Origin: an uncultured Gammaproteobacteria bacterium
Lineage (GTDB): Bacteria > Pseudomonadota > Gammaproteobacteria > Steroidobacterales > XN24
DNA length: 64,000 bases
Direction of reading: 5' to 3'
NCBI GenBank assembly: GCA_937924335.1
Contig: CALDWW010000055.1
Coordinates: 62,001-126,000, forward strand
In this document: one piece after another, positions 20,291-29,847 of the stretch
How positions within the stretch are numbered: the stretch's first letter is position 1
Layout of the letters: each line of letters opens with the position of its first letter
Translations under genes and position numbers: made by a program
Notes under the pieces: model-generated
Database searches by the model: none
What the model saw: the letters and a program-made list of their open reading frames with translations, nothing else
What the model was told of the DNA's origin: nothing

Positions 20291-21628
20291 ATGAGCCAGA
20301 TGACCCCCCGAGAGATCGTCCAGGAACTGGACAAGCACATCATCGGACAGGACGACGCCAAGCGGGCCGTTGCGATCGCACTGCGTAATCGGTGGCGCCG
20401 AATGCAGGTCGACGATCCTCTCCGGAGCGAGATTACGCCGAAGAATATCCTGATGATCGGCCCGACCGGGGTCGGCAAGACCGAGATCGCGCGACGTCTG
20501 GCCAGGCTGGCAAGAGCGCCATTTATCAAGGTGGAGGCCACCAAATTCACCGAGGTGGGATATGTGGGGCGCGAAGTAGACAGTATCGTCCGCGATCTGG
20601 TTGATGAAGCCGTGAAGATGACGCGCGAAGAAGCGATGGAGAAGATGCGTGATCGCGCCCAGGATGCAGCGGAGGAGCGGATCCTGGACTCCTTGCTCCC
20701 GGGCTCCGCCGACCGCGCCGGATGGGATGCCGACACATCCGAAGGGCAGTCGGCCGACACCCGGCAGAAGTTCCGCAAGATGCTGCGCGAAGGCCAGCTC
20801 GATGATCGCGAGATCGAGATCCAGACGCGGGCGGTTCCCATGGGCGTGGAGATCATGGCGCCACCCGGCATGGAAGAGATGACAAGCCAGCTTCAGGGGC
20901 TGTTCCAGAATCTCGGCGGTGGCAAGACCCGCTCGCGAAAGCTGAAGATCAAGGCCGCCTATCGCATCCTCGTGGATGAAGAGGCGGCGAAGATGATCAA
21001 CGAGGAAGAGCTCAAGCTGAAGGCTGTCGAGAACGTCGAGCAGAACGGTATCGTTTTCGTAGACGAACTGGACAAGGTGGCACGTCGCGCCGAGTCCCAC
21101 GGCGCAGACGTTTCTCGCGAAGGCGTCCAGAGAGACCTCCTTCCGCTCGTCGAGGGCTGCACCGTGAACACCAAGTACGGCATGGTCCGCACGGATCACA
21201 TCCTGTTCATCGCTTCCGGAGCCTTCCACCTGTCCAAGCCATCGGATCTCATCCCGGAACTCCAGGGCCGATTTCCGATCCGGGTCGAGCTGGCTGCGCT
21301 TACCACGGAAGACTTCGTACGAATCCTGCAGGAACCCGACTGCAGCCTGACAGAGCAATACGCTGCGCTGATGCAGACGGAAGGCGTTGCACTGGAGTTC
21401 TCCGACAGCGGCGTCCGGCGGGTCGCCGAAATCGCATTCCAGGTCAATGAGCGCTCCGAGAACATCGGCGCACGGCGGCTCCACACGGTGCTGGAACGGC
21501 TCCTGGAAACGGTTTCGTTCGAGGCGTCGGACAGGGACGGTCACGACATCGGGGTCGATGCAGGCTACGTTGAAGCGCACCTGGGCGAGTTGATCCAGGA
21601 TGAGGACCTCACCCGATATATTCTCTGA
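20291..21628 (+). CDS. hslU: HslUV protease ATPase subunit HslU
   Basis: The 445-residue AAA+ unfoldase has Walker A GPTGVGKT (57-64), the I-domain insertion, Walker [10 protein letters not shown], sensor stretch [15 protein letters not shown], and the characteristic C terminus EDLTRYIL that docks into HslV. ATG 20291 is chosen over TTG 20285 because AGGAA sits about 9 nt upstream. It is 18 bp downstream of hslV, forming the usual two-gene heat-shock operon. Confidence 0.97.
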   Translation: MSQMTPREIVQELDKHIIGQDDAKRAVAIALRNRWRRMQVDDPLRSEITPKNILMIGPTGVGKTEIARRLARLARAPFIKVEATKFTEVGYVGREVDSIVRDLVDEAVKMTREEAMEKMRDRAQDAAEERILDSLLPGSADRAGWDADTSEGQSADTRQKFRKMLREGQLDDREIEIQTRAVPMGVEIMAPPGMEEMTSQLQGLFQNLGGGKTRSRKLKIKAAYRILVDEEAAKMINEEELKLKAVENVEQNGIVFVDELDKVARRAESHGADVSREGVQRDLLPLVEGCTVNTKYGMVRTDHILFIASGAFHLSKPSDLIPELQGRFPIRVELAALTTEDFVRILQEPDCSLTEQYAALMQTEGVALEFSDSGVRRVAEIAFQVNERSENIGARRLHTVLERLLETVSFEASDRDGHDIGVDAGYVEAHLGELIQDEDLTRYIL

Positions 21629-21699
21629 AGCCGTCCGGTCGTTCGCCGCGTTAGAATATTCATCCCGCGCCGCCCGGCGCAGACAGTCGAGTGTCAGCC

Positions 21700-22086
21700 A
21701 TGAGCACGGCCCCCGTACCCACAGAGCTCCGACTTCACCGCAAATCCAGGGTGCTGGAACTCACGTATGGCGACGGGAGGCGATTCGAGCTGCCATGCGA
21801 GTACCTGCGGGTCTATTCGCCGTCTGCCGAGGTCCGCGGCCATGGTCCGGGTCAGGAGATACTGCTGGTGGGCAAAGAAAAGGTCGGGATCGCCGCAGTG
21901 GAACCGGTCGGCAGATACGCAGTTCGCTTGCGATTCGATGATGGCCATGACTCGGGCCTTTATACCTGGGAGTACCTCTACGAACTCGGGGATGAACAGG
22001 ATCAGAAGTGGCAGGACTACCTGGGGCGCCTGGATGAGGCCGGGTACCAGCGCAAGGAGACGCCCGCAGTGAGCACGCACTCGTGA
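21700..22086 (+). CDS. DUF971 (gamma-butyrobetaine hydroxylase-like N-terminal) protein
   Basis: The 128-residue protein consists of the DUF971 domain alone: LRLHRKSRVLELTYGDGRRFELPCEYLRV, and YTWEYLYELG near the end. The domain occurs both free and as the N-terminal part of Fe/2-oxoglutarate hydroxylases. Free-standing copies between hslU and ubiE are usual in proteobacteria, with no proven role. ATG 21700 gives the family N terminus; GTG 21691 is also possible. The stop overlaps the ubiE GTG start by 4 bp. Confidence 0.85.
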   Translation: MSTAPVPTELRLHRKSRVLELTYGDGRRFELPCEYLRVYSPSAEVRGHGPGQEILLVGKEKVGIAAVEPVGRYAVRLRFDDGHDSGLYTWEYLYELGDEQDQKWQDYLGRLDEAGYQRKETPAVSTHS

Positions 22087-22835
22087 GCCGCTCCCAGCGA
22101 TCGACCGATTTCGGTTTCGAAGAGGTGCCGTGGGAAGAGAAGGCTGACCGGGTCCGGGACGTCTTCGACTCCGTATCCGGTCGCTACGATCTGATGAACG
22201 ATCTCATGTCCCTGGGCATCCACCGGGCCTGGAAAAGATTCGCACTGGCCAGGGCCCGCCTGAGCGAAGGCGACTCCGGCCTGGACGTAGCCGGCGGCAC
22301 CGGCGACCTGGCGCTGGGGATGGCGCGCAAGGTAGGCCCGTCCGGCCGGGTCGTATTGAGCGACATAAATCATTCGATGTTGGCGCGAGGGCGTGACCGG
22401 CTCATCGACGCGGGCAAGGCCGGCAATGTGTCTTTCTGCGTCGGCGACGCCGAGCATCTGCCGTTCCCGCCGGCCCAGTTCGACTGCGTCACTATCGGCT
22501 TCGGACTGCGCAACGTGACTGACAAGCTGGCTGCCCTGAGATCTATGCGCGAAATCCTCAGGCCCGGGGGCCAGGTGTTGATCCTGGAGTTCTCGAAACC
22601 GGTCGTTCCCGGACTGACACCGGTCTATGACCTCTACTCTTTCAAATTACTACCGATGCTTGGCCGTGCTATCGCCGGCGATGCTGACAGCTACCGATAT
22701 CTGGCGGAGTCTATCCGCATGCACCCCGACCAGGATGCCCTCGAGGAGATGATGATCGAAGCCGGTTTCGAGAACACCGGTTATCACAATCTCACCGGTG
22801 GCATCGTGGCCCTGCATTTCGGATATCGCCTCTGA
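22083..22835 (+). CDS. ubiE: Ubiquinone/menaquinone C-methyltransferase UbiE
   Basis: The 250-residue SAM-dependent enzyme has motif I GLDVAGGTGDLAL, the UbiE signatures YDLMNDLMSLGIHRAWKR and NVTDKLAALRSMREILRPGG, and the C-terminal LTGGIVALHFGYRL. It carries out the C-methylation of the quinol ring (and of demethylmenaquinol, if the cell makes menaquinone). GTG start 22083 overlaps the previous stop. It is followed by ubiJ and ubiB in the conserved ubiE-ubiJ-ubiB order. Confidence 0.97.
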   Translation: MSRSQRSTDFGFEEVPWEEKADRVRDVFDSVSGRYDLMNDLMSLGIHRAWKRFALARARLSEGDSGLDVAGGTGDLALGMARKVGPSGRVVLSDINHSMLARGRDRLIDAGKAGNVSFCVGDAEHLPFPPAQFDCVTIGFGLRNVTDKLAALRSMREILRPGGQVLILEFSKPVVPGLTPVYDLYSFKLLPMLGRAIAGDADSYRYLAESIRMHPDQDALEEMMIEAGFENTGYHNLTGGIVALHFGYRL

Positions 22836-22850
22836 GCCACCGGCCCGGTC

Positions 22851-23465
22851 ATGCGCACACCGCTGCTGAATCCCCTCGAAAACCTCCTGAACAGGGGCAT
22901 CGATGCCTCCGTCGAGGCCCGCAAGCTCCGGCAGGATCTGCGTGGGCGCAGCCTGCGGCTCGACCTGACGGGCTTACCCGGATCCATCATGTTGCACGCT
23001 CGCGACCAGGGCCTGAGCCTGGAGATTGGCGCCCCCGCGGAGGCGGATTGCGTCATCCGCGGATTGCCGTTGACGCTATTGAGGGCAGGTCTTGGTGGCT
23101 CAGCGCAGGTATTGGCCTCGGGCAGTGCAGAGATCTCCGGTGACCCGGTCGTAGCACAGGACTTTCAGCGCTTGCTGGATCTGGCGAAACCGGACTGGGA
23201 AGAGGACCTCTCTGCGCTGGTGGGTGACGTTGCGGCACACCAGGCAGGCAATCTCGTTCGGACCCTCGCCGACTGGGGAAGGAACGTGGCGGAGGTACTG
23301 GCACGGGATGCCGGCGAGTATCTCTCGGAGGAGAGCCGGCATCTGCCGTCGCGATTCGAAGTCGAGGAGTTCCTCGACGACGTGGATCGGCTGCGCAATG
23401 AGGTGGAGCGGTTTGTTGCCCGCCTCGCGAGGGCAGAACGCGAGCATCGCGGAGACGATGGATGA
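22851..23465 (+). CDS. ubiJ: Ubiquinone biosynthesis accessory factor UbiJ (SCP2 domain)
   Basis: The 204-residue protein has an N-terminal SCP2 sterol-carrier-like domain (about residues 8-110) expected to bind lipid intermediates, and a C-terminal helical region ending in a coiled coil ([19 protein letters not shown]). UbiJ organises the Ubi metabolon and binds UbiK, whose gene is at 2694-2957 in this window. It overlaps ubiB by ATGA. Confidence 0.92.
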   Translation: MRTPLLNPLENLLNRGIDASVEARKLRQDLRGRSLRLDLTGLPGSIMLHARDQGLSLEIGAPAEADCVIRGLPLTLLRAGLGGSAQVLASGSAEISGDPVVAQDFQRLLDLAKPDWEEDLSALVGDVAAHQAGNLVRTLADWGRNVAEVLARDAGEYLSEESRHLPSRFEVEEFLDDVDRLRNEVERFVARLARAEREHRGDDG

Positions 23466-25102
23466 TCGGCCCACGGCAGATATTCCGCATGGTCCACATC
23501 ATCCGGGTATTGCTGCGGCATGGCCTGGATGAATTTTCGGACGATAAACGGATGCGGCGCACTACGCGTGCGCTTCGCGTCCTGCTTCTGGTCGGTTCCC
23601 GTTCGGGGGTCCCTGGACACACGCGCGGTCGTCGGGTCCGGGAGGCATTGCAAGAACTCGGGCCAATTTTCGTCAAGTTCGGGCAGACCCTGTCTACCCG
23701 CAGGGACTTGCTGCCCCGCGATGTCGCTGATGAACTGGCGCGTCTTCAGGACGAGGTCCCACCGTTCTCTTCGACCGAAGCAAGGGAAAAGCTGGAGACC
23801 ATCTACCGGGACCGCCTGGAATCCGTCTTCCAGCGATTCGATGATGAACCGCTGGCCGCGGCCTCTATCGCCCAGGTACACGGTGCGCAGCTTGCCGGAG
23901 GCGAGGAAGTCGTCGTCAAAGTATTGAGACCCGGAGTCGCTGCGCAGATACGCAGAGATCTGGACCTGATGTTCGGTATCGCCCGGGTCGTGGTCAGGAC
24001 CTGGGCCGAGGCGCGTCGTCTTCGTCCGATCGAGGTCGTGTCGGAATACGAGAAGGTAATCCTCGATGAGCTGGACCTGATGCGCGAGGCCGCCGCGGCA
24101 TCGCAACTACGCAAGAACTTCGAATCATCACCCCTGTTGTATATCCCGGCCGTGTATTGGGACTACTGCCGCCCGGGCGTCCTGGTCACAGAGAGGATCC
24201 ACGGAGTTCCCATAGGAGATACGGCCGAACTCAACCGCAAGGGCGTAGACATGGCGCTCCTGGCGGGGCGCGGTGTGGAGATCTTTTTCACCCAGGTCTT
24301 CAAACACAACTTCTTCCACGCCGATATGCACCCGGGCAATATCTTCGTCGATGTCGGCGACCCCGCCGATCCTCGCTACATCGCCGTGGATTTCGGCATT
24401 GTGGGCAGCCTGGACCCGAGAGACCAGCAGTATCTCGCCGAGAACTTCCTGGCGTTCTTCAAGCGAGACTACCAACGGGTAGCCAGGCTGCACATTAATT
24501 CGGGCTGGGTGCCACGGGAGACCCGGCTGGATGAACTGGAGTCCGCTTTCCGTACCGTCTGCGAGCCCATCTTCAATCGCCCGTTGAGCGAGATCTCCTT
24601 CGGCCAGTTTCTGGTCAGGCTGTTTACCGTCGCCCGGCGGTTTGGCATGGAGATCCAGCCCCAGCTCATACTGTTGCAGAAGACGCTGTTGAACATCGAA
24701 GGGCTCGGTCGGGAACTCTATCCCGGGCTGGATCTGTGGCAGACGGCCCAACCCATCCTCGAGCAGTGGATGAACGATCGGGTCAGCGGCAGGGCGGTCA
24801 TCAGCCGGCTGCGGGAACAGCTTCCCGAGGTTGGGGAAACCCTGCAGGAATTCCCGCAGGTAGTGCATGCGCTGCTGCAGCGTGCGTCGGAGGGTGAACT
24901 CGAGATCAGGATCTCGGCACCCGGAATCGACCGGATGCGTCGGGAAAACCTGGACATCGCCCGTCGACGCCAGGCTGGTCTAGCGGGTGCCGCCATGCTG
25001 ATCGCCGCAGCAGTGCTGGTAGGCCTGGAAGCTTCCCCTGCCTGGATGGGCTGGCTGATCGGTACGGGCGGCCTGCTCTTGATGTTTCGCCCGCACCGCT
25101 AG
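23462..25102 (+). CDS. ubiB: Atypical kinase/ATPase UbiB
   Basis: The 546-residue protein carries the UbiB/ADCK signatures: the KxGQ region [16 protein letters not shown], the Ala-rich loop AAASIAQVH in place of a Gly-rich loop, the catalytic-loop analogue [12 protein letters not shown], and the metal-binding VDFGIVG. Two hydrophobic segments close the C terminus (about 500-540), anchoring it to the inner membrane. It is thought to use ATP to extract or deliver ubiquinone intermediates. It is the last gene of the ubiE-ubiJ-ubiB unit. Confidence 0.96.
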   Translation: MIGPRQIFRMVHIIRVLLRHGLDEFSDDKRMRRTTRALRVLLLVGSRSGVPGHTRGRRVREALQELGPIFVKFGQTLSTRRDLLPRDVADELARLQDEVPPFSSTEAREKLETIYRDRLESVFQRFDDEPLAAASIAQVHGAQLAGGEEVVVKVLRPGVAAQIRRDLDLMFGIARVVVRTWAEARRLRPIEVVSEYEKVILDELDLMREAAAASQLRKNFESSPLLYIPAVYWDYCRPGVLVTERIHGVPIGDTAELNRKGVDMALLAGRGVEIFFTQVFKHNFFHADMHPGNIFVDVGDPADPRYIAVDFGIVGSLDPRDQQYLAENFLAFFKRDYQRVARLHINSGWVPRETRLDELESAFRTVCEPIFNRPLSEISFGQFLVRLFTVARRFGMEIQPQLILLQKTLLNIEGLGRELYPGLDLWQTAQPILEQWMNDRVSGRAVISRLREQLPEVGETLQEFPQVVHALLQRASEGELEIRISAPGIDRMRRENLDIARRRQAGLAGAAMLIAAAVLVGLEASPAWMGWLIGTGGLLLMFRPHR

Positions 25103-25180
25103 GCCGGCTGCCTATCGGCGACCCGCGCCGGTCTCTGACCCTGCCCCGGGGCGGTTCTGGCACGGCGTCTACAGCAATTT

Positions 25181-25564
25181 TCAGTTGTTCCGGGCGCCCT
25201 GGTCTATCCAGGCACGCAGCGTTGTAACCTCGCTCGCCAACAGCCGGTCTTTGTCACCGTGCGGCATGGCGATCGCCGGATCCGCCCGTCCCTCGACGAG
25301 CACGACCAGCGTGCTGCCGAAGCTGTCGCCTGCCACCACCACGGGACCGAATCGGGTGCCGGCCATGATGCTGTCGTAGTCCGCGAAACTGAGACCGCTC
25401 GCCTCGTATCCGGGCTGGCCAGGCGCATGGCACTCGCCACAGCGACTCTGCAGGATCGGCATTACCTCCCCGCTGAAGCTGGTCGCAGGTGGCTCGGACC
25501 TGCCACAGGCGCACAAGCTGAACGCAATCAGCAAGCCGATCGGGAAGCGAATCGGGATACTCAT
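25181..25564 (-). CDS. Small c-type cytochrome lipoprotein
   Basis: The 127-residue protein has a lipoprotein signal peptide ending in the lipobox-like LCAC, one heme motif CGECH, and a Met-containing C-terminal part (AIAMPHGDKDRLL) of the kind seen in planctomycete-type cytochrome c domains, which end with ..LRAWIDQGA. It is probably anchored to the periplasmic face of a membrane. AAGGAG precedes the ATG by about 9 nt, and a -10-like TATACT lies at 25606-25611 on the minus strand. No oxidase or dehydrogenase gene is adjacent, so its partner is unknown. Confidence 0.8.
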   Translation of the reverse strand: MSIPIRFPIGLLIAFSLCACGRSEPPATSFSGEVMPILQSRCGECHAPGQPGYEASGLSFADYDSIMAGTRFGPVVVAGDSFGSTLVVLVEGRADPAIAMPHGDKDRLLASEVTTLRAWIDQGARNN

Positions 25565-25633
25565 TGTGTCTACTCCTTGCCAGCGGCCATTAACGACATC
25601 TATCTAGTATAACCATGCGGCATCGGGATCGAG

Positions 25634-25900
25634 TCAGTGCAGCTGCCGACGAATGCGGCGATAGGCCTCGGCGATCTCGGCGGCCAGCGTGTCGAAGGCC
25701 GACCTGACATCCCCGGATGCCTCTTTCGCCTCCTTGCCGGCCGCTGCCGCCCTCGACTCCAGATCACCCCATTTGTGCTCCAGCTTGTCCCACTCTTCCC
25801 GCGCCTCCGCCCTTGCCAGGTGGGCCCTGACGCGTAACTCGTCCCGCTCCGTCCTCAATCTGTCCAGCACATGCTCGATCTTCTCGTGATGCTCTGTCAT
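25634..25900 (-). CDS. Small coiled-coil protein of unknown function
   Basis: The 88-residue protein is almost wholly alpha-helical and charged, with heptad-like patterning (HHEKIEHVLDRLRTERDEL, then an Ala/Glu-rich segment) and no membrane segment or signal peptide. ATG 25900 is chosen because AGGAG lies 8 nt upstream. I do not recognise a named family. It lies 69 bp upstream of the cytochrome lipoprotein on the same strand. The 218 bp before it hold no gene I can support. Confidence 0.65.
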   Translation of the reverse strand: MTEHHEKIEHVLDRLRTERDELRVRAHLARAEAREEWDKLEHKWGDLESRAAAAGKEAKEASGDVRSAFDTLAAEIAEAYRRIRRQLH

Positions 25901-26118
25901 TGCCGTTCTCCTGTCGCCGGACACCGAAACCCGGCTCCGTCCGACGAAACGTCCGTCCCATAACAGATATATAGAAGTGACAACGGTGAAATAGAAGGTC
26001 TGCCAGCGAATTGTTACCGCAATCCCGACCCCCGAGCGCCCGGTAACAGCGAGACTATCCAGGCTGAGCCGCCCGCTACCGGTGCATCGCCGATCCAGGG
26101 AGGGCGATCAGGATGCCC

Positions 26119-26595
26119 TCAGTCCTTGTCCTGCCCGGTCGTGTCGCTGATAGCGAGAAAGTAGTGATAGAAACGGCTGTCCCGACGATAACCGAGCGAC
26201 TCGTACAGCCTCTGCGCGACGTGATTGTCCGTGGCGGTCGCCAGGCTCAATCCGGCTGCGCCGCTGTCCTCGGCAAGGTGCCGCGCAGCGCTCATCAGTA
26301 GTCGTCCGATGCCGCGACCCCGACACTCGGGATCGACGAACAGATCATGGAGTATCCAGACCGGGCGCGCATCGACCGAATCGAAGCTGGGATAAAGCTG
26401 TACAAATCCTGCCGGGCGCCCGTCCATCTCGGCCAGATAGATCGTGGACTCCCCTCTCTCCTGCCGGCTATGCAGGAATGCCCGGGCGGCGTCCAGATCA
26501 GATCTTCGGCCGTAGAAACGCCGATAGGCGTCGAACAGCGGAGCGATGCGTTCTATGTCCGCCGCGACGGCCCGATTGATCTGAATGTCTGGCAT
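26119..26595 (-). CDS. GNAT family N-acetyltransferase
   Basis: The 158-residue protein shows the GNAT order: an N-terminal strand-helix (IQINRAVAADIERIAPLFDAYR), beta-4 VWILHDLFVDPECRGRGIGRLLM with the acetyl-CoA pyrophosphate loop RGRGIG, and the C-terminal NHVAQRLYESLGY. Substrate is unknown. ATG 26595 is chosen from family length; GTG 26670 would add 25 unconserved residues. The ribosome site is weak. It lies between the small coiled-coil gene and mscL on the same strand. Confidence 0.85.
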   Translation of the reverse strand: MPDIQINRAVAADIERIAPLFDAYRRFYGRRSDLDAARAFLHSRQERGESTIYLAEMDGRPAGFVQLYPSFDSVDARPVWILHDLFVDPECRGRGIGRLLMSAARHLAEDSGAAGLSLATATDNHVAQRLYESLGYRRDSRFYHYFLAISDTTGQDKD

Positions 26596-26698
26596 CCGGT
26601 ACAGGTACGCTGGTCCCGGGCTTACCCCCCTGAATCGGTCTGGCGCCGGCGTGACGCACTCCCTGATCACGCCGACGCGACTCAGGACCGGTCAGGCG

Positions 26699-27103
26699 TC
26701 AGTCCCGCTGCTTGAGGAGATCCCGGATCTCGGTCAACAGCACCTCTTCCTTGGAGGGCGCTGGCGGTGCCGCAGGTTTCTCTTCTTCCTTCTTTTTCAG
26801 CGAATTCATGGCTCTTATCACCATGAAGATAGCGAAGGCTATGATGACGAAGTCCAGTAGTGTCTGGATGAACGCCCCGTAACTGATCAACACCGCCGGC
26901 GTCTCGCCGACGGCCTCTTTCAGCGTGATTGCCAGATCGCCGAAATCGACGCCACCGATAAGCATGCCGATCGGCGGCATGATGACGTCCTTTACGAACG
27001 AGGACACGATCTTCCCGAAGGCTCCTCCGATGATTATGCCGACCGCCATGTCGACCACGTTGCCGCGCATAGCGAAAGACTTGAACTCTTGCATCATCCC
27101 CAT
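26699..27103 (-). CDS. mscL: Large-conductance mechanosensitive channel MscL
   Basis: The 134-residue protein has the family N terminus [20 protein letters not shown], the tightly packed pore helix [17 protein letters not shown], a second membrane helix ([18 protein letters not shown]) and the cytoplasmic charged bundle ending [14 protein letters not shown]. It opens under membrane tension to release solutes on hypo-osmotic shock. A strong GGGGAGGAG ribosome site precedes it. Confidence 0.96.
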   Translation of the reverse strand: MGMMQEFKSFAMRGNVVDMAVGIIIGGAFGKIVSSFVKDVIMPPIGMLIGGVDFGDLAITLKEAVGETPAVLISYGAFIQTLLDFVIIAFAIFMVIRAMNSLKKKEEEKPAAPPAPSKEEVLLTEIRDLLKQRD

Positions 27104-27209
27104 CTTCTCCTCCCCGAGAGTTGTCCTTGGGTCCCAACCAGCCCGGCCGCACCGCCCCTTGGCGATGATGGCAGGCCGACTATATCCACCAACTTACAAC
27201 ACTTGGGGC

Positions 27210-27986
27210 TCAGGCGTCAGGTCGAAGTGCAGTCAGGAATGCGGCCGGATCATCACCTCTTTCGAGGGCCTCCACGAGGGCCGAGCCGACCACGACTCCC
27301 GGCACATGCCGGCCGATCTCGCTGACCTGGTCGGCGCTCCGGACGCCGAAACCGGCGCAGACCGGGACCTGCGAACTGGACGCCACCCTGTGCAGATACG
27401 CGGACAGGTTGCCGCCACCTCCGGCGTCGCCTCCGGTGATGCCAGTTACGGTGACCGCATACAGGAACCCCCGGCTTGCCCGGCCTGCCGCCGCCAACCT
27501 TGCGGCGGTTGTCACGGGGGAGACCAGCTGCACCAGAGCCAGACCCTCGCCAGCGAGCTTCTGGTCCAGTTCCCCGCTTTCGTCCAGCGGCAGGTCGGGA
27601 ACGATAAACCCGGCCACGCCCGCGGCACGCGCCTGTCCGGCGAGTTTCCCGAATCCCATCGCCAGCAATGGGTTCAGATAGCTCATCAGGACCACCGGCG
27701 CCGATGGCGCCGGATCCATGGCGCCGATCTCATCGAGGATCCACTGTAGCGTCACGCCGGCCTCCAGAGCGGCGTGGGAGGCCCTCTGGATCGTGACGCC
27801 GTCCGCCATCGGGTCGGTAAACGGGACACCGACCTCGACCACGTCCGACACCGAGGCGACTTTCGCCAGGTCCGACCGGAACGAAGCCATCGCGGGATAA
27901 CCGGCCGTGATATAGGACACGAGAGCGGTTCGTCCCGCTTCGCCAGACTGGCGGATCGCCTGCTCGATGCGCTGACTGCCGTTCAT
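27210..27986 (-). CDS. trpA: Tryptophan synthase alpha subunit
   Basis: The 258-residue TIM-barrel subunit cleaves indole-3-glycerol phosphate to indole. The catalytic pair is E51 (VVEVGVPFTDP) and D62 (MADGVTIQ), with the same 11-residue spacing as E49/D60 of Salmonella. ATG 27986 is chosen because it overlaps the trpB stop by ATGA; the longer open frame to 28157 lies inside trpB. It is the last gene of the trp operon; no clear Rho-independent terminator follows. Confidence 0.96.
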   Translation of the reverse strand: MNGSQRIEQAIRQSGEAGRTALVSYITAGYPAMASFRSDLAKVASVSDVVEVGVPFTDPMADGVTIQRASHAALEAGVTLQWILDEIGAMDPAPSAPVVLMSYLNPLLAMGFGKLAGQARAAGVAGFIVPDLPLDESGELDQKLAGEGLALVQLVSPVTTAARLAAAGRASRGFLYAVTVTGITGGDAGGGGNLSAYLHRVASSSQVPVCAGFGVRSADQVSEIGRHVPGVVVGSALVEALERGDDPAAFLTALRPDA

Positions 27987-29233
27987 CTCGAAGCCTTTTT
28001 TGGAGGATATTGGCTGAGCGTGGGCATGTCCTTGTCGCCACGGCCGGATAGCCCGATGATCACGGTCTTTCCGCGATTCTTGCCAGCCCAGCGGCGCGCG
28101 CCCGCGAAAGCGTGAGCGGTCTCCAGCGCCGGCAGAATACCTTCGAGAGAAGCGCACTGGTCCAGCGCATCCAGGGCCTCATCGTCTGACGCGGTCTGGT
28201 ACTCGACTCTTCCGATGGATGCCAATAGTGAATGCTCGGGCCCCACGCCAGGGTAGTCGAGGCCTGCCGAGATCGAGTGCGTCTCCTGGACCTGTCCATG
28301 CTCGTCGTGCAGCAGGATCGAATAGCTGCCGTGGAGCACACCGGGGCGTCCGTGGCTCAAGGTTGCAGAATTGTCGCCCAGGCCGCCGCCGCGACCACCG
28401 GCTTCGATGCCCAGGAGAGAGACGTCTTGGTCAGCCAGAAACCCGTGGAACAGGCCGATGGCGTTGGAGCCACCGCCCACACAGGCTATGACCGCGTCCG
28501 GCAGCTTCCCGCAGTGCTCCAGGATCTGCGACCTGGACTCCCGCCCGATCACTGCCTGCAACTCACGCACGAGGTAGGGGTAGGGGTGGGGCCCGACCGC
28601 GGATCCCAGCAGATAATATGTTTCGACAGGATCCGACACCCAGTCGCGCAACGCCTCGTCAATGGCCGCCCGCAGTGTGCGGTCACCCGAAGTAACCGGG
28701 ATGACTTCGGCACCGAGTCGCTTCATCCTGTCAACATTGGGCGCCTGACGCTCGCAGTCGATGGAGCCCATATAGACGACGCACGGCAGGCCCACCCTGG
28801 CACAGGCGGCCGCAGACGCCACACCGTGCTGACCCGCGCCGGTCTCGGCGACAATCCGGCGGGCGCCAAGCATCTTGGCGAGAAGAGCCTGGCCGAGCGC
28901 ATTGTTGATCTTGTGAGCGCCTGTGTGGGCCAGATCCTCGCGCTTTAGCCACACTTCCGCGCCCCATTCCCTGCCGAGCGCGGGGGCGGGCGTGAGCGAC
29001 GTCGGTCTTCCCGCCCAGTCACGTAGTTCCGCCGCAAGACAGTCCTGAAAGCCCGGCTCATGCAGATGCTGGTCGATTCCCGCCTGCAATCGGTCAAGGG
29101 CCGGTACGAGCGTCTCGGGGACATAGCGGCCACCGAACGGCCCGAATCGTCCGCGCTCGTCAGGAAGACGGCCGTCAAGCAGTGCCGCGAGCAAGTCCTC
29201 GTTTTCAGCTGTCTGGTCTGCATCAGGGTTCAT
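27983..29233 (-). CDS. trpB: Tryptophan synthase beta subunit
   Basis: The 416-residue PLP enzyme joins indole and serine. The PLP lysine is K108 in HTGAHKINNALGQ, the phosphate-binding loop is GGGSNAIG, and EQ-type blocks such as AETGAGQHGVA are intact. It overlaps trpF and trpA by 4 bp each, so subunit stoichiometry is likely kept by translational coupling. Confidence 0.97.
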   Translation of the reverse strand: MNPDADQTAENEDLLAALLDGRLPDERGRFGPFGGRYVPETLVPALDRLQAGIDQHLHEPGFQDCLAAELRDWAGRPTSLTPAPALGREWGAEVWLKREDLAHTGAHKINNALGQALLAKMLGARRIVAETGAGQHGVASAAACARVGLPCVVYMGSIDCERQAPNVDRMKRLGAEVIPVTSGDRTLRAAIDEALRDWVSDPVETYYLLGSAVGPHPYPYLVRELQAVIGRESRSQILEHCGKLPDAVIACVGGGSNAIGLFHGFLADQDVSLLGIEAGGRGGGLGDNSATLSHGRPGVLHGSYSILLHDEHGQVQETHSISAGLDYPGVGPEHSLLASIGRVEYQTASDDEALDALDQCASLEGILPALETAHAFAGARRWAGKNRGKTVIIGLSGRGDKDMPTLSQYPPKKASR

Positions 29234-29847
29234 GAGACATCTCCAATGAAATCCTTCTGTCGATCGGCATCGCGAACGGCCTCTACAAATTCTCTGATCA
29301 GCCCCGGATCCTTCTTGCCCCGGGACAGTTCCACACCTGAACTGACATCGACCCCGTATGGCCTGACGGTCCTGATCGCCTCGGCAACATTCCCGGGGTG
29401 CAGACCACCGGCGAGGATCACCCGCGTCTTCGCGGCCAGCTTACGGGCCTGGGACCAGTCCGCCACCTCCCCGCTGCCGCTGACGGGCCCCTCGAACAGC
29501 AGTAGTCGTGGAAGCTTCTCGGGTACCGGACGGCCTGCCCGGAAGACCGGCAATGGCCGGCAGGGCCCGACGAGCTCGATACGATCAAAGTCCTCGACAT
29601 CAGTCTGCAAGAACACCGGATCCAGCACCCTGACGATATCCTCTACCTCATGGCGATCCGGGTGCCGCATTACGGCGACGCTGATGATGCTTTCCGGCAG
29701 CGATTCGGCCATGCGGGCGGCGGCATCGGGCGTTACCCGCCGCGGTGACTCCGCGAACACGAACCCGACCGCGTCCGCTCCCGCGTCGATCGCTGCGTCC
29801 AGCATTTCGAAGGAAGACAGCCCGCAGATTTTTATCTGCGTCCTCAT
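29230..29847 (-). CDS. trpF: Phosphoribosylanthranilate isomerase
   Basis: The 205-residue TIM-barrel enzyme has the catalytic cysteine in IKICGL and the general-acid aspartate in FLQTDVED; the typical C-terminal GVDVSSGVE closes the phosphate site. Here it is a separate gene, not fused to trpC as in enterics. It overlaps trpC and trpB by 4 bp on either side. Confidence 0.95.
   Translation of the reverse strand: MRTQIKICGLSSFEMLDAAIDAGADAVGFVFAESPRRVTPDAAARMAESLPESIISVAVMRHPDRHEVEDIVRVLDPVFLQTDVEDFDRIELVGPCRPLPVFRAGRPVPEKLPRLLLFEGPVSGSGEVADWSQARKLAAKTRVILAGGLHPGNVAEAIRTVRPYGVDVSSGVELSRGKKDPGLIREFVEAVRDADRQKDFIGDVS

Noticed and set aside
20042..21580. 512-codon minus-strand frame opposite hslV/hslU
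   Set aside because: It is a shadow of the GC-rich hslU codon pattern; hslU has all family motifs and this frame has none.
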